DNA from: Gemmatimonadota bacterium
GTDB taxonomy: Bacteria > GCA-2686955
Reading direction: 5' to 3'
Assembly: GCA_026991065.1 (NCBI GenBank)
Contig: JALXCG010000048.1
Location: 1-8,859, forward strand
Length of the DNA: 8,859 bases
Both the position numbers and the translations under genes were made by a program. The notes below the pieces were generated by a model, which did not search any database, was not told the origin of the DNA, and worked only from the letters and a program-made list of their open reading frames with translations. Shown here piece by piece: positions 1 through 7,814 of this stretch (its first letter is position 1; each line of letters opens with the position of its first letter).

Positions 1-102
1 CAGGAGCGCTGACCAGGTGGCGTCGGCAGTTGTGGCGATCAGTGCTTCGCACAAGAAAAGCGACGCGCCAAGAGACGCACCGGCGAGGAGACGGAGCAGC
101 AT
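1..102 (-). CDS. N-terminal fragment of a membrane protein, possibly a third phosphodiesterase paralog
   Basis: Reading the minus strand from an ATG at 102-100 gives 34 codons with no stop before the left edge. An AGGAAG Shine-Dalgarno-like sequence (plus-strand positions 109-114) sits six bases upstream of the ATG, so the start is well supported. The peptide begins MLLRLLAGASLGASLFLCEA and continues as a hydrophobic stretch, consistent with a signal anchor or first transmembrane helix. The pattern of small residues followed by a Glu-Ala pair resembles the first helix of the protein starting at 2538 (GLAFGALEAA). That similarity suggests another member of the same membrane-anchored alkaline phosphatase-superfamily group, but 34 residues cannot establish it. 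The gene is transcribed divergently from the tandem pair at 386-4445. Any polytopic or secreted protein is possible. The existence of the gene is fairly secure; the family is a guess. Confidence 0.6.
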   Translation of the reverse strand, partial: MLLRLLAGASLGASLFLCEALIATTADATWSALL

Positions 103-385
103 GTAAGACTTCCTGGACGGTAAGAAGGCGATAATTGCGCACAGAGAATCCCGACGATCACGCCGCGGACTCCCCGCGTTGGTGGGTCACGGTTGCAAGA
201 ACTGGACGCACGGCGGGTAGTATACAGCTTCTCCCCAAGGCTCGATCATTCCGCCAAATGGGCGATGTAAAAAATAGACTCGGTGCTGCCTGTTGCGCTT
301 AATGCTGTTGCCGCAAATCGCCCGGTTGGCCGCCGAAGGTGGTATCTTCGGCGCGATTCGTTTACCCAATTCAGATTCCGAGGCT
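103..385. promoter_or_regulatory. Divergent intergenic region between the left-edge gene and the phosphodiesterase pair
   Basis: These 283 bases should carry the promoters for both flanking genes. No convincing -35/-10 pair with normal spacing was found on either strand. The nearest on the plus strand is TTGCAA (193-198) followed by TAGTAT (218-223), a 19-base spacer with a poor -10. A small inverted repeat CGCGG/CCGCG occurs at 164-178. A much better hairpin lies at 331-353 and is listed separately. No RNA gene or convincing small ORF was seen; reading frames crossing this region have no recognisable product. Confidence 0.5.
316..358 (+). promoter_or_regulatory. Strong two-part hairpin in the 5' leader of the first phosphodiesterase gene
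   Basis: CGCCGAAG (331-338) and CTTCGGCG (346-353) form a perfect 8-bp stem around a 7-base loop. An outer 5-bp stem, AATCG (316-320) with CGATT (354-358), stacks beneath it with a 10-base bulge on the 5' side only. The structure ends 27 bases before the chosen start ATG at 386. There is no T-run after it, so it does not look like an intrinsic terminator. It could be an mRNA leader structure affecting stability or translation, or a protein-binding site in DNA. If translation instead starts upstream (TTG 293 or ATG 302), the hairpin would be inside the coding region. Confidence 0.4.
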
Positions 386-2536
386 ATGACAAACCAATCT
401 ACTGTCGCCGTTTCCGCAGGGCCTCCCGGGCGGGCCCAGGTGCTTCTTTGGGGAGTGGTGACCGGCGCTCTGGTCAGCGCCGGTGCAACCGCTTTCGTGG
501 CACTGGTTTTTGTTGCCATTCACCCTTTCTTGGTAACCTCACCCATTCTCCGCTCCGAACTCTGCATGACGGTGGCGACGGCCGCTCTGCTCGGCGTTGT
601 CGGAGGCACGCTGGGGGCGCTCCTTGCCCCCAGAAGGCGGTGGCTCCCAAGCGCACTGGGCCTGGGGCTGCTGGCGGCGATGGTGGTTGCTGCCTATAGC
701 TGGACCGGCTGGGATGGCCAGGCACACGGCACTGTGTTCAAGACGGGACCGCTGCTCTGGAGCGCGCGGCTGCCCGGCCTGGCCGCGATCATCGGCGGCG
801 GGGTGGCCGGCGCCGCGGTCTGGTATTGGGGTTTGGCCCGCATTTTTGCCCGGCGCCTCGGGCTCTTTCGGGCGCTTTTCGGCGCGGGTCTGGCTGCGCT
901 TCTGCTGGCCTGCCTCGCTGGTGCCGTGGCCGGCCCGCCTTCCGGGAAGGGCCGGGTGGTTCTCTTCGGGGTTGACGGGGTCGGGCTCGAATTGCTGGAG
1001 CGCATGACTCAGATCACCGACCTGCCCAATTTCAGCGAATTGCTCAAGGAGCACCCGCACGGCGATCTACTCCCGGAGCCCCCCTATTCGCCGCCTTCGT
1101 GGCCAACTCTGGCGACGGGGAAGCTACCTTCCAAGCACCGGATCGACAACTGGGGCAAGAACGACCGGGCAACCGGCAAACGCAAGAACCATGTGCGGGC
1201 GGACATTCAAGCCGCAACAATCTTCGATATCGCCGAGGACAGGGGACTCGGCGGGGCAGTCTTCGAGTGGCCGATCGTGGGTCGTGAGGCCAAGGGGCTC
1301 GATGCCCCCCTCAATCGCATGGCGGTATTCTTGACTGGCTTCGGCAGCCGGGTCCCGTGGGTTCTGCGCCAGGCCGCAGCGATGACGCAAAAGAAGCACG
1401 AGCGCATTCACCTGACCTACAAGGAAAACGAGACCGGCCTGCTGACACTCGCCCATTACTTCTGGAACTACACGGGTGCCAAGGCCTTCGGGCTGGTGGT
1501 CAAGAGCACGGACTCTTCGCAGCATCACTATTTTCATGCTTTGGATCCGGAGAAATGGGGACTCGACGCGGAGGAAGCGCGCAAGACCGCCGACTACATC
1601 CCCGCGATCTACCGCATTGCCGACCGGATGCTTGGCGGTTTCATGGCTTCGCCGGAAACCAACATTCTGGTCTTCTCCGACCATGGGGCACGCCCCATTC
1701 CCACGGATCTTCCGGTGCACTTCGATGTTGCCTATCGCTTTCTGCTGAACCCGCTCCTGGAAAAATGGGGATACCTGGTTCGCCGGGAAGATGGCTCACC
1801 GGATCTCTCCCGTTCCATACTCTACAACTGCTCCGACAAGGTTCTGCATCAGCAAATCTGCGTCAACATCACGACCGAGCGCTGTAAAGCGGAACATTCG
1901 ACGCCGGAGGAACTGCTTGCGCGCGGACGGCCGGCGATCGAGTCGGTGGCCGCTCGCCTGCAAACCCTGCACTTCGAGAATGATGGAACACCACTCTTCC
2001 CCCCCCCCTACACGACGCGCTGGAATGGCCGGGACATGACCGAAAGCTGGCTTGACATGGGGGTCGGTGAAGAGGAGTTGGTCTACTTTCCCAATTACGA
2101 TGATTATGATTTGATGATTGAGAAGGGATTCAAGATCATCCCCTTTTCGCCCGAGTTGAAGACCCGCGTCGTGGTTGATGGTGACGGCAACCGCTGGCCC
2201 CTGCTGGATCTGCTGGAATCGCGCGAGTGGGAGGGCAACCACCGCCGCGACGGGTTCGTCGCAGCGACCGGTCCCGCTTTTTCCGGTCCATTGCTGGTGC
2301 AGAACGCTCGAACCGTCGATATCGTCCCTACGGCGCTCTATCTTCTTGGGCTGCCGGCTGCCCAAGACATGGATGGTCAGTTGCTTCGGTCAATGTTGGC
2401 CGGCGGCGATGCGATCAGGCCCCTGCCCAGAATCGACAGTTACGAAGGGCAAGTGGCACACGGCCATGGCGCCGGCACCACCTCTTACGACGAACGCCTT
2501 CAACGGGATCTCAAAGCTCTGGGATACATAGACTGA
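386..2536 (+). CDS. Membrane-anchored alkaline phosphatase-superfamily (type I phosphodiesterase/nucleotide pyrophosphatase-like) protein
   Basis: A 716-residue protein predicted to hydrolyse a phosphodiester or phosphomonoester; the substrate is unknown. Residues 19-183 contain about five hydrophobic segments (roughly 19-45, 61-81, 88-104, 131-149, 163-182). With a cytoplasmic N-terminus this places the catalytic domain (about 190-716) in the periplasm. The superfamily metal-site residues are visible: Asp197 in FGVDGVG, Ser235 in SPPSWPTLATGK at the nucleophile position, Asp376 and His380 in TDSSQHH, Asp432-His433 in SDHG, and His619 in NHRRDGF. The stretch between SDHG and His619 is about 185 residues, contains three cysteines, and includes the FLLNPLLEKWGYL element usual in this family. 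The C-terminus ends LKALGYID, like the LGY tail of many relatives. The ATG at 386 is preferred over TTG 293 and ATG 302 because a hairpin lies upstream and the added 31 residues look non-native, but the GAGG at 380-383 is unusually close. The next gene starts one base after the stop. A run of ten C at 1999-2008 is notable. Confidence 0.88.
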   Translation: MTNQSTVAVSAGPPGRAQVLLWGVVTGALVSAGATAFVALVFVAIHPFLVTSPILRSELCMTVATAALLGVVGGTLGALLAPRRRWLPSALGLGLLAAMVVAAYSWTGWDGQAHGTVFKTGPLLWSARLPGLAAIIGGGVAGAAVWYWGLARIFARRLGLFRALFGAGLAALLLACLAGAVAGPPSGKGRVVLFGVDGVGLELLERMTQITDLPNFSELLKEHPHGDLLPEPPYSPPSWPTLATGKLPSKHRIDNWGKNDRATGKRKNHVRADIQAATIFDIAEDRGLGGAVFEWPIVGREAKGLDAPLNRMAVFLTGFGSRVPWVLRQAAAMTQKKHERIHLTYKENETGLLTLAHYFWNYTGAKAFGLVVKSTDSSQHHYFHALDPEKWGLDAEEARKTADYIPAIYRIADRMLGGFMASPETNILVFSDHGARPIPTDLPVHFDVAYRFLLNPLLEKWGYLVRREDGSPDLSRSILYNCSDKVLHQQICVNITTERCKAEHSTPEELLARGRPAIESVAARLQTLHFENDGTPLFPPPYTTRWNGRDMTESWLDMGVGEEELVYFPNYDDYDLMIEKGFKIIPFSPELKTRVVVDGDGNRWPLLDLLESREWEGNHRRDGFVAATGPAFSGPLLVQNARTVDIVPTALYLLGLPAAQDMDGQLLRSMLAGGDAIRPLPRIDSYEGQVAHGHGAGTTSYDERLQRDLKALGYID
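1999..2008 (+). repeat. C10 homopolymer tract inside the first phosphodiesterase gene
   Basis: Ten consecutive C encode the end of a Phe codon and three Pro codons (LFPPPY, about residues 538-542 of the 716-residue protein). A gain or loss of one base would shift the frame upstream of the final metal ligand His619 and inactivate the enzyme. It is the longest single-base run noticed in the window. Confidence 0.9.
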
Positions 2537-2537
2537 A

Positions 2538-4445
2538 ATGACACACCGATCACCCAACTCCGGCGCGGCGAAGCCGTCCGTCTTGCCTCTTTGCGTAATC
2601 TGGGGGCTGGCTTTCGGCGCCCTTGAGGCAGCCTATTTCACGCGTGCAAACCAGGTCTTCCCGCTGGGGAGTGGGCATGCTCTGCTCTGGCTCGTCTTGT
2701 CGCTGGCGCACTTCGCGTTGGCCGGCTTCGGAGCCCTCGCCGCCGGAGCGATTTCGCGCGTTGGGCAGAGAACAGCGGCGCGCATGGTCGGTGCTCCGGC
2801 CCTGCTCTTTCTGGTGCTTGCACTTTCACATTACCGCGATCGCGTGAACACCCGCCCCCGAAGTCTGGAGGGAACCCTGGTCACGTTGGCCATTGTTGCG
2901 GCATTCGCGGTGATCTTCTTCCTGCTGCGGCGCCTGGCGGTTCACTCCCTGCGCACGACACAGCGTGTGGTAGCAATCAGCGGTGCGCTGGTCATGGTCG
3001 GGGGGCTTGGCTGGTTGTTCACGCTCAGTCCGGACATGCGCTTTGACTCCAGCCTGCGCCTGCGCCGAAAACTGGAGGCCGGGGAGAAGCTTTATGAACC
3101 CACCGAGTCGGTCACGGCAGAGATGGTTGGCAACCCCAACGACAGCGGACTGCGAGTCCTTCTGATCCCCCTTGACGGCGGCACCTGGAAGGTGATCGAT
3201 CCTCTCATCAAAGCGGGTCGAATGCCCAACCTCGAGTCTTTGATCCGGCGCGGTGCCAGTGCCACGCTCGAATCCGACATCCCCACTTTTTCGCCGATCA
3301 TCTGGTCCAGCGTGTCGACCGGTAAGTACCCGACACGCCACGGCATCCATGGATTCATTCGCACCGACCTGCCACTCGGCCTGCCGCAGATGCGGCTTGA
3401 AACCATTCGCATGGCCGCGCTGACCAAGGTACTCAAGACCGGAACACGCATCTACGAAGTTCTGGGCCATCAATGGCCGGCGCTCGCCCTGCCCGTGGAG
3501 ATCTACAGCTCCAATGACCTTAAGGCCCGTCAACTGTGGGGGATTCTGGGCGAGTTCGGGATGCGCAGCATTGTGCTGGAGTGGTACATCGGCCATCCGG
3601 CGCAACCGATCAACGGGGTCCAAGTATCGGAGCGATTCCATTTAATGAAAGGGGTGGCCGCCAACATCCCAAACATCGTCTACCCCGATAGCCTCGCGCC
3701 GCTGCTGGAAGACGCGGTGGTGGCTCCTGAGGAACTCGACGAGAAGCTTCTGCTCTCGCTGGTCGACACCGACGGCTTGGATGAAGCGGGGATTCGCGCC
3801 TTCATGGAGGAAAACGCCGCCTGGTTCGACATTGTTCGCAAGAACATGGCACGCGATCTTTCTACCGCACAACTGACAGATGCGGTGTTCCCCTACGTGC
3901 CGGACTGGCGTTTCGCGGCGACCTACTTCCGGGCAATGGACGCTCTGCACCACTACACATGGAATCTCCGGAATCTACCGGGGGAGGGGTTCGCCGAGCA
4001 CCCGGAGCGCCGTTTCTATGACGCGATCGAGCGCTACCACGAGTTCTGCGATGGCATTGTTGGTCGAGTTTTGAAGCACGCGGATGAGAATACGGTGGTG
4101 ATCGTGATGTCCGACCACGGTTTCGAGGACCGCTACGATCATGAGCGGGGGCCCGAGGGTTTCTTCATCATCGCCGGAGGGCCGATTCAACACATCGAGG
4201 AACGGCAGCGGATCTCGGTCTACGACATCGCTCCGACAATCCTGGCTCTTCAAGGCATCCCTGTGCCACAGGATATGGATGGCGAAGTGGCTTCCGAGTT
4301 CGTTCCGGCCTCTTTCTGGGTTGATCATCCGGTTCGGCACGTCCCCTCCTACGAGGTTCGCGGCGAACACAACGACGTGGAGGCTTCATCGGATATGGAT
4401 GAAGAGGTGCTCAATCGCCTGCGGGCGCTGGGTTACATTCGGTAG
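2538..4445 (+). CDS. Second membrane-anchored alkaline phosphatase-superfamily phosphodiesterase-like protein
   Basis: A 635-residue paralog of the preceding gene. Hydrophobic segments at about 16-34, 48-71, 86-97, 113-131 and 144-161 suggest five transmembrane helices and a periplasmic catalytic domain from about residue 205. The active site is readable: Asp213 in PLDGG, followed by the family element AGRMPNLESLIRRGA; Ser252 in FSPIIWSSVSTGK at the nucleophile position; Asp468 and His472 in MDALHH; Asp526-His527 in MSDHGF; and His535 in YDHERGPEGF. The last two sites are only eight residues apart, against about 185 in the upstream paralog. In exchange, the section between Ser252 and Asp468 is longer (216 versus 141 residues). 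The C-terminus ends LRALGYIR. The ATG lies one base after the upstream TGA and has no good Shine-Dalgarno sequence nearby, so it is probably translated by coupling or re-initiation. The substrate is unknown; phosphorylated glycans, lipid-linked phosphates and nucleotides are all possible. Confidence 0.9.
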   Translation: MTHRSPNSGAAKPSVLPLCVIWGLAFGALEAAYFTRANQVFPLGSGHALLWLVLSLAHFALAGFGALAAGAISRVGQRTAARMVGAPALLFLVLALSHYRDRVNTRPRSLEGTLVTLAIVAAFAVIFFLLRRLAVHSLRTTQRVVAISGALVMVGGLGWLFTLSPDMRFDSSLRLRRKLEAGEKLYEPTESVTAEMVGNPNDSGLRVLLIPLDGGTWKVIDPLIKAGRMPNLESLIRRGASATLESDIPTFSPIIWSSVSTGKYPTRHGIHGFIRTDLPLGLPQMRLETIRMAALTKVLKTGTRIYEVLGHQWPALALPVEIYSSNDLKARQLWGILGEFGMRSIVLEWYIGHPAQPINGVQVSERFHLMKGVAANIPNIVYPDSLAPLLEDAVVAPEELDEKLLLSLVDTDGLDEAGIRAFMEENAAWFDIVRKNMARDLSTAQLTDAVFPYVPDWRFAATYFRAMDALHHYTWNLRNLPGEGFAEHPERRFYDAIERYHEFCDGIVGRVLKHADENTVVIVMSDHGFEDRYDHERGPEGFFIIAGGPIQHIEERQRISVYDIAPTILALQGIPVPQDMDGEVASEFVPASFWVDHPVRHVPSYEVRGEHNDVEASSDMDEEVLNRLRALGYIR

Positions 4446-4455
4446 CGAGAAGCCC

Positions 4456-4474
4456 TCTCCGGACTGGCCGGAGA
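4456..4474. terminator. Small hairpin in the convergent gap, possible bidirectional terminator
   Basis: TCTCCGG (4456-4462) and CCGGAGA (4468-4474) pair perfectly around a 5-base loop. The hairpin lies between the TAG of the second phosphodiesterase gene (ends 4445) and the stop of the convergent hydrolase gene (4496). Its position suits a shared terminator, but there is no T-run on either side, so intrinsic termination is uncertain. Confidence 0.4.
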
Positions 4475-4495
4475 AGAGCATCGGGACCAACCGGG

Positions 4496-7400
4496 CTATC
4501 GACCGGAGGCGCCCCGCTTGGTGCGGGTGCTGCCGGTGCCATCGAAATAGCCAATGTCGTCCAAGACGATCGCGGTCGAATCGTCAACCACGTAGATGAC
4601 CAGATCGAGCAAGTATTCCACTCCCGGGGTGATGAAGAAACCATTCTCAGTCAAGACTTCGACCAGGTCCACCGTGTGGACCGGAAGCGCAATCCGCTTC
4701 TCGACAAAGTCCGCCTGATCCGGTTGAAAGTCCGGGAGACGATACCTGGGATCGGTGTAGATGTTGTCGTTTGTGTACCCAATCAGGTAGGTACCGGATT
4801 GGGTGCCATCGCGATTGGAGATCACCAGGTACTCCTCCGCGTTTCCGTCGCGCACCAGAATCTGCTCCCGCAAATGGTTGTAGCGATTTAGCAGTTCGGT
4901 TCCCTCGAAGACCGTATCACCGCTGTGGACCGACGTGCTCTGGCTCGCGAGCGTGTCCGTGTAACCTTGAGAGTATTCGCCCTCGAGCACAAACTGACGA
5001 CTTTGACCGTTGGAGAAACGCTGCAGATAGTCAACGGTGCGGCCGGTTAGATCTTGGGGAGAGGGCTCAAACGGTAGCCACAGGTGTGACGGGCATTCGA
5101 AATCCCACTCGTAGCGCGTGGTACGCGGTATGCGCCGGAACCGCAGCGTGGGGCCGGTTCCCTCTGCATGTCCGGCATCTCCATGAGAGAATGCAGCTTC
5201 AAAAGCCTGAGCCTGGCGCTCAATCTCAGTGCCAATCGTGAAGAGGTCCAGGGTCTTCCCATGGATGTAGACCGGGTCCGGACTCATGACTGGATTGTGG
5301 ATCTGCTTGCCCCACATGTTCACATAGATGACCGGATCGCTCAGTTCAAACGGGATGTCGGGGAAGCCTGCATCCAGCGAGTAGACGACGATGATGTTGT
5401 CGTCCCCACGCTGGAACTTGAGGTAGATCCTCTTGGCCAACTCGCCCTCCATCTGCTCAACGAAGGTCGCGCCGGCCAGATTTTGGGAGACATTGTAGTA
5501 GGCGTTCAAAGCAGTCCGCGGTGATCCGTGCACATCCACCAGCGAGCGGAACACGCCGTTGTTGACGCCAACAAAAAGAGTGGCATCGAAGTTGAAGTAG
5601 TAAGCGCGTTCCCATCCCGTCGCCAGGATATTGACGAACTCCTGAGCAACCAGACGAGCGACCTCTCGGTGGTCATCGACGCGCCGGCCTCCCGAGCCCA
5701 CATCACTGGACTTGGGAATGCTGTATTCCGGATAGACCGATCCGGAGAGGTAACTGGTCTCTGTCAGCCAAAAGGGAAACCCGCGATGGGCCGGATCGTG
5801 GGCATCGATCAGGCGGTCAAGCTCAGTGCGCAACGCCCGCCCGCAATAGGCGATCCTCATCTCCAGCCCATGGTTGTAGATCGAATCCGAGTAAGCGGCG
5901 ATCTCCGGCGTGACGGCCAGGTGCATGGCCGCTGCGTCCATCGAGCCAAGACCCCCAAGACTGATGAACTCGCCAAAAAGCGCGTCTCTCCCCTGGGGGA
6001 AATCCACAGCCGCGTTCACCCCGCGCGGCCCCATTCCGGTGAGGCCGAACCCCAGCGTAAGGGTGGAGACACCCGCAGTCTGCACAACCTCCCGGGAAAT
6101 ACTGTCCAATTCGGACAAGCGTGCCGGAGCGATGGAGTTTCGGATACTGGTCGGCTCATTGAACACTTCGTATGCGTAAACCCGGTCACCAAGTGTCTGC
6201 GTCAACTCCTCATACGCGCGCTTGTGCCCGGCAAGGAAGTTCGCCCAACCGATCGAATCGGGAGCTGCGTCGGGGCTCATCCATTCGGGGTACCCGTTCA
6301 CGCTCGTGCTCACGGGATTCTCAACCTCGTGCAAACCGTCGCCGGTCATTGCCAGGATATTCAGGTCATAGTTTCTCGCCGTGTCGACGAACCACTCAAG
6401 TTGCGTAAGGTTCCAGTCGCCGTCGATCGTATCGAGTGGCGCGTATCCCTTCGGGTGAAAGACATGCTTGATGCGAATGTGCGGCAGGCCCAGCCTCTGG
6501 ATCATCCAGAAGGTAAGATCGGGCCCCGGTCCCAGGCTGTAGAGTACGCGACGGGTGCAGTCCAGGTCTCCCGGCAGAGCGCCTTCGCACTCCGGCAGAT
6601 CGTTGTTTGGATCTCCATCTTCGTTGATAAGTCGGTGAAGGTACTTGAAATTGCCAACCTGCACACCGAATTGGTGCTGATCAGCCGGTACTTCGGCTGC
6701 CGGATGACGGGGATGGAGAATCGCGAAGACAAGGTCCGACCGTTCCTTTTCCGCCGGAGCACCGAGGACGAGCCGATAGGTTCCGGTTCCCGTCTCCAGG
6801 GCCGTGGCATCCACGAAAAAGCGACCGGTCGCGCCATTGCCCGGGTCTTCCAAAGGCTGGTTGGCAATCAGGACAACGGGCTTTCCTGAGGAGTCTCGCT
6901 CGTAGACATCCTCCACGCGATAGCCCACGCCGACCGGACGGGGCAAGCCACTGGCGGCGTACACCCAATAGCGAAACTCAAGGGGCTCGCCCTCTTCAAA
7001 ACAGCGGTAGTAGCGCATCGCGCGTTCGGCGACCGACGCCGTATCGGCGGCTTCCACGATATCCAGCCCGAGATCATAGTCTCGTGGCGGAACCCAGTCG
7101 GTTGGGAATGCCCCTTTTTCCAGCTGTGCTGCGTCCAGTAGAATCTGGTAATCGTAGTTGTCGGTCAGCTCTCGTTTGGTCGAATCGAATGATAGACGAA
7201 GCCCATATTTGTTGAGCTGATGGACAGAAGCCGGTGGAATGTCTCCGGTATTGAAATAAAAGTAGATGCGCTTCCAACAGGACGTGAGATCAGCGCTCTT
7301 GAAACGCAAGCCGGCACTGGGGATTGCGGTTCCGTCACCGTTGGTGACCGCCAGGTTGCCGCCAAAAGTGGCCGGCTCGCAGCCGGAGGAGAAATAGTCC

Positions 7401-7756
7401 GAATTGACTTTTGCATAAACGCTGAACACGTAGTCGGTGTTTGGCTCAAGCTCCATCGCGGGAAAGCGCACGTCGTGTAGCTGCAGGTAGCGCGAGCCAT
7501 TCAAAGAGAGGGCAAACCCGCCCTCCGGAATGGTATCGACAGCCGATGTGACCAGTTCCCAGCCGCGCGGATAGCGGGTGGCGGGATCGTTTGGATCCTG
7601 GAACACGTGATAGGGCAACACGTCCCAACCATCCGGGCCGGTTTCGAAGCTGGCGCCATCGGGGAGAATGTTGCGGCTCGTGGCAACTCCCCCCGCGGCA
7701 GTCACTAGAACAGCCAGAAGCAGAGTCCGTCGCGCGCTAAGCCATGAGTCGATCAT
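4496..7756 (-). CDS. Secreted multidomain clan GH-A (GH39/PslG-like) glycoside hydrolase
   Basis: A protein of about 1,086 residues, predicted to be exported and to cleave a polysaccharide. Numbering from the ATG at 7756: a signal peptide (basic ARR, then LLLAVLVTAAGGVA, to about residue 25); a carbohydrate-binding-like jelly roll (about 30-225) opening with NILPDGASFE and closing with AAQLEKGAFPTDWVPP; a beta-sandwich (about 233-353); and a (beta/alpha)8 barrel (about 361-765). Barrel landmarks are Glu534 in EVFNEPTS (likely acid/base, codon 6155-6157) and Glu666 in FWLTETSY (likely nucleophile, codon 5759-5761), 132 residues apart, followed by LVDVHGSPRTALNAYYNV, which resembles the barrel end of GH39/PslG-like enzymes. 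Two beta-rich regions follow (about 768-845 and 880-1075), the last ending IVLDDIGYF as carbohydrate-binding domains often do. No lipobox or sorting signal was seen. A GTG at 7777 with AAGG upstream is an alternative start adding seven residues. The gene is divergent from the O-antigen ligase-like gene, which suggests processing of the locus's own glycan. Linkage specificity cannot be read. Confidence 0.85.
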   Translation of the reverse strand: MIDSWLSARRTLLLAVLVTAAGGVATSRNILPDGASFETGPDGWDVLPYHVFQDPNDPATRYPRGWELVTSAVDTIPEGGFALSLNGSRYLQLHDVRFPAMELEPNTDYVFSVYAKVNSDYFSSGCEPATFGGNLAVTNGDGTAIPSAGLRFKSADLTSCWKRIYFYFNTGDIPPASVHQLNKYGLRLSFDSTKRELTDNYDYQILLDAAQLEKGAFPTDWVPPRDYDLGLDIVEAADTASVAERAMRYYRCFEEGEPLEFRYWVYAASGLPRPVGVGYRVEDVYERDSSGKPVVLIANQPLEDPGNGATGRFFVDATALETGTGTYRLVLGAPAEKERSDLVFAILHPRHPAAEVPADQHQFGVQVGNFKYLHRLINEDGDPNNDLPECEGALPGDLDCTRRVLYSLGPGPDLTFWMIQRLGLPHIRIKHVFHPKGYAPLDTIDGDWNLTQLEWFVDTARNYDLNILAMTGDGLHEVENPVSTSVNGYPEWMSPDAAPDSIGWANFLAGHKRAYEELTQTLGDRVYAYEVFNEPTSIRNSIAPARLSELDSISREVVQTAGVSTLTLGFGLTGMGPRGVNAAVDFPQGRDALFGEFISLGGLGSMDAAAMHLAVTPEIAAYSDSIYNHGLEMRIAYCGRALRTELDRLIDAHDPAHRGFPFWLTETSYLSGSVYPEYSIPKSSDVGSGGRRVDDHREVARLVAQEFVNILATGWERAYYFNFDATLFVGVNNGVFRSLVDVHGSPRTALNAYYNVSQNLAGATFVEQMEGELAKRIYLKFQRGDDNIIVVYSLDAGFPDIPFELSDPVIYVNMWGKQIHNPVMSPDPVYIHGKTLDLFTIGTEIERQAQAFEAAFSHGDAGHAEGTGPTLRFRRIPRTTRYEWDFECPSHLWLPFEPSPQDLTGRTVDYLQRFSNGQSRQFVLEGEYSQGYTDTLASQSTSVHSGDTVFEGTELLNRYNHLREQILVRDGNAEEYLVISNRDGTQSGTYLIGYTNDNIYTDPRYRLPDFQPDQADFVEKRIALPVHTVDLVEVLTENGFFITPGVEYLLDLVIYVVDDSTAIVLDDIGYFDGTGSTRTKRGASGR

Positions 7757-7785
7757 CAGTTCTTTTCCCGGTTCCACTGGACCTT

Positions 7786-7814
7786 GTTATTCACCAAACC
7801 CTGTGGTGAGACAA
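7786..7814 (-). promoter_or_regulatory. Weak candidate promoter for the hydrolase gene
   Basis: On the minus strand, TTGTCT (plus positions 7809-7814) is followed after 17 bases by AATAAC (7786-7791); each matches four of six consensus bases. Transcription would begin near 7779, leaving a leader of about 20 bases before the ATG at 7756 and almost none before the GTG at 7777. The left arm of the 7800-7858 inverted repeat falls inside the spacer, where a bound repressor would block the polymerase. This is inference from weak matches. Confidence 0.25.

Noticed and set aside
193-223. TTGCAA and TAGTAT as a promoter for the phosphodiesterase pair
   Set aside because: The 19-base spacer is long and the -10 matches only three of six consensus bases.
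293-385. An upstream extension of the first phosphodiesterase gene from TTG 293 or ATG 302
   Set aside because: No Shine-Dalgarno sequence precedes either codon, and the stretch contains a strong hairpin. It remains possible because the site before ATG 386 is also poor.
5528-6889. A 453-codon open frame on the plus strand
   Set aside because: It lies wholly antisense to the hydrolase gene, which has signal peptide, catalytic motifs and domain landmarks. The antisense product has no recognisable motif; long shadow frames are expected in GC-rich DNA.
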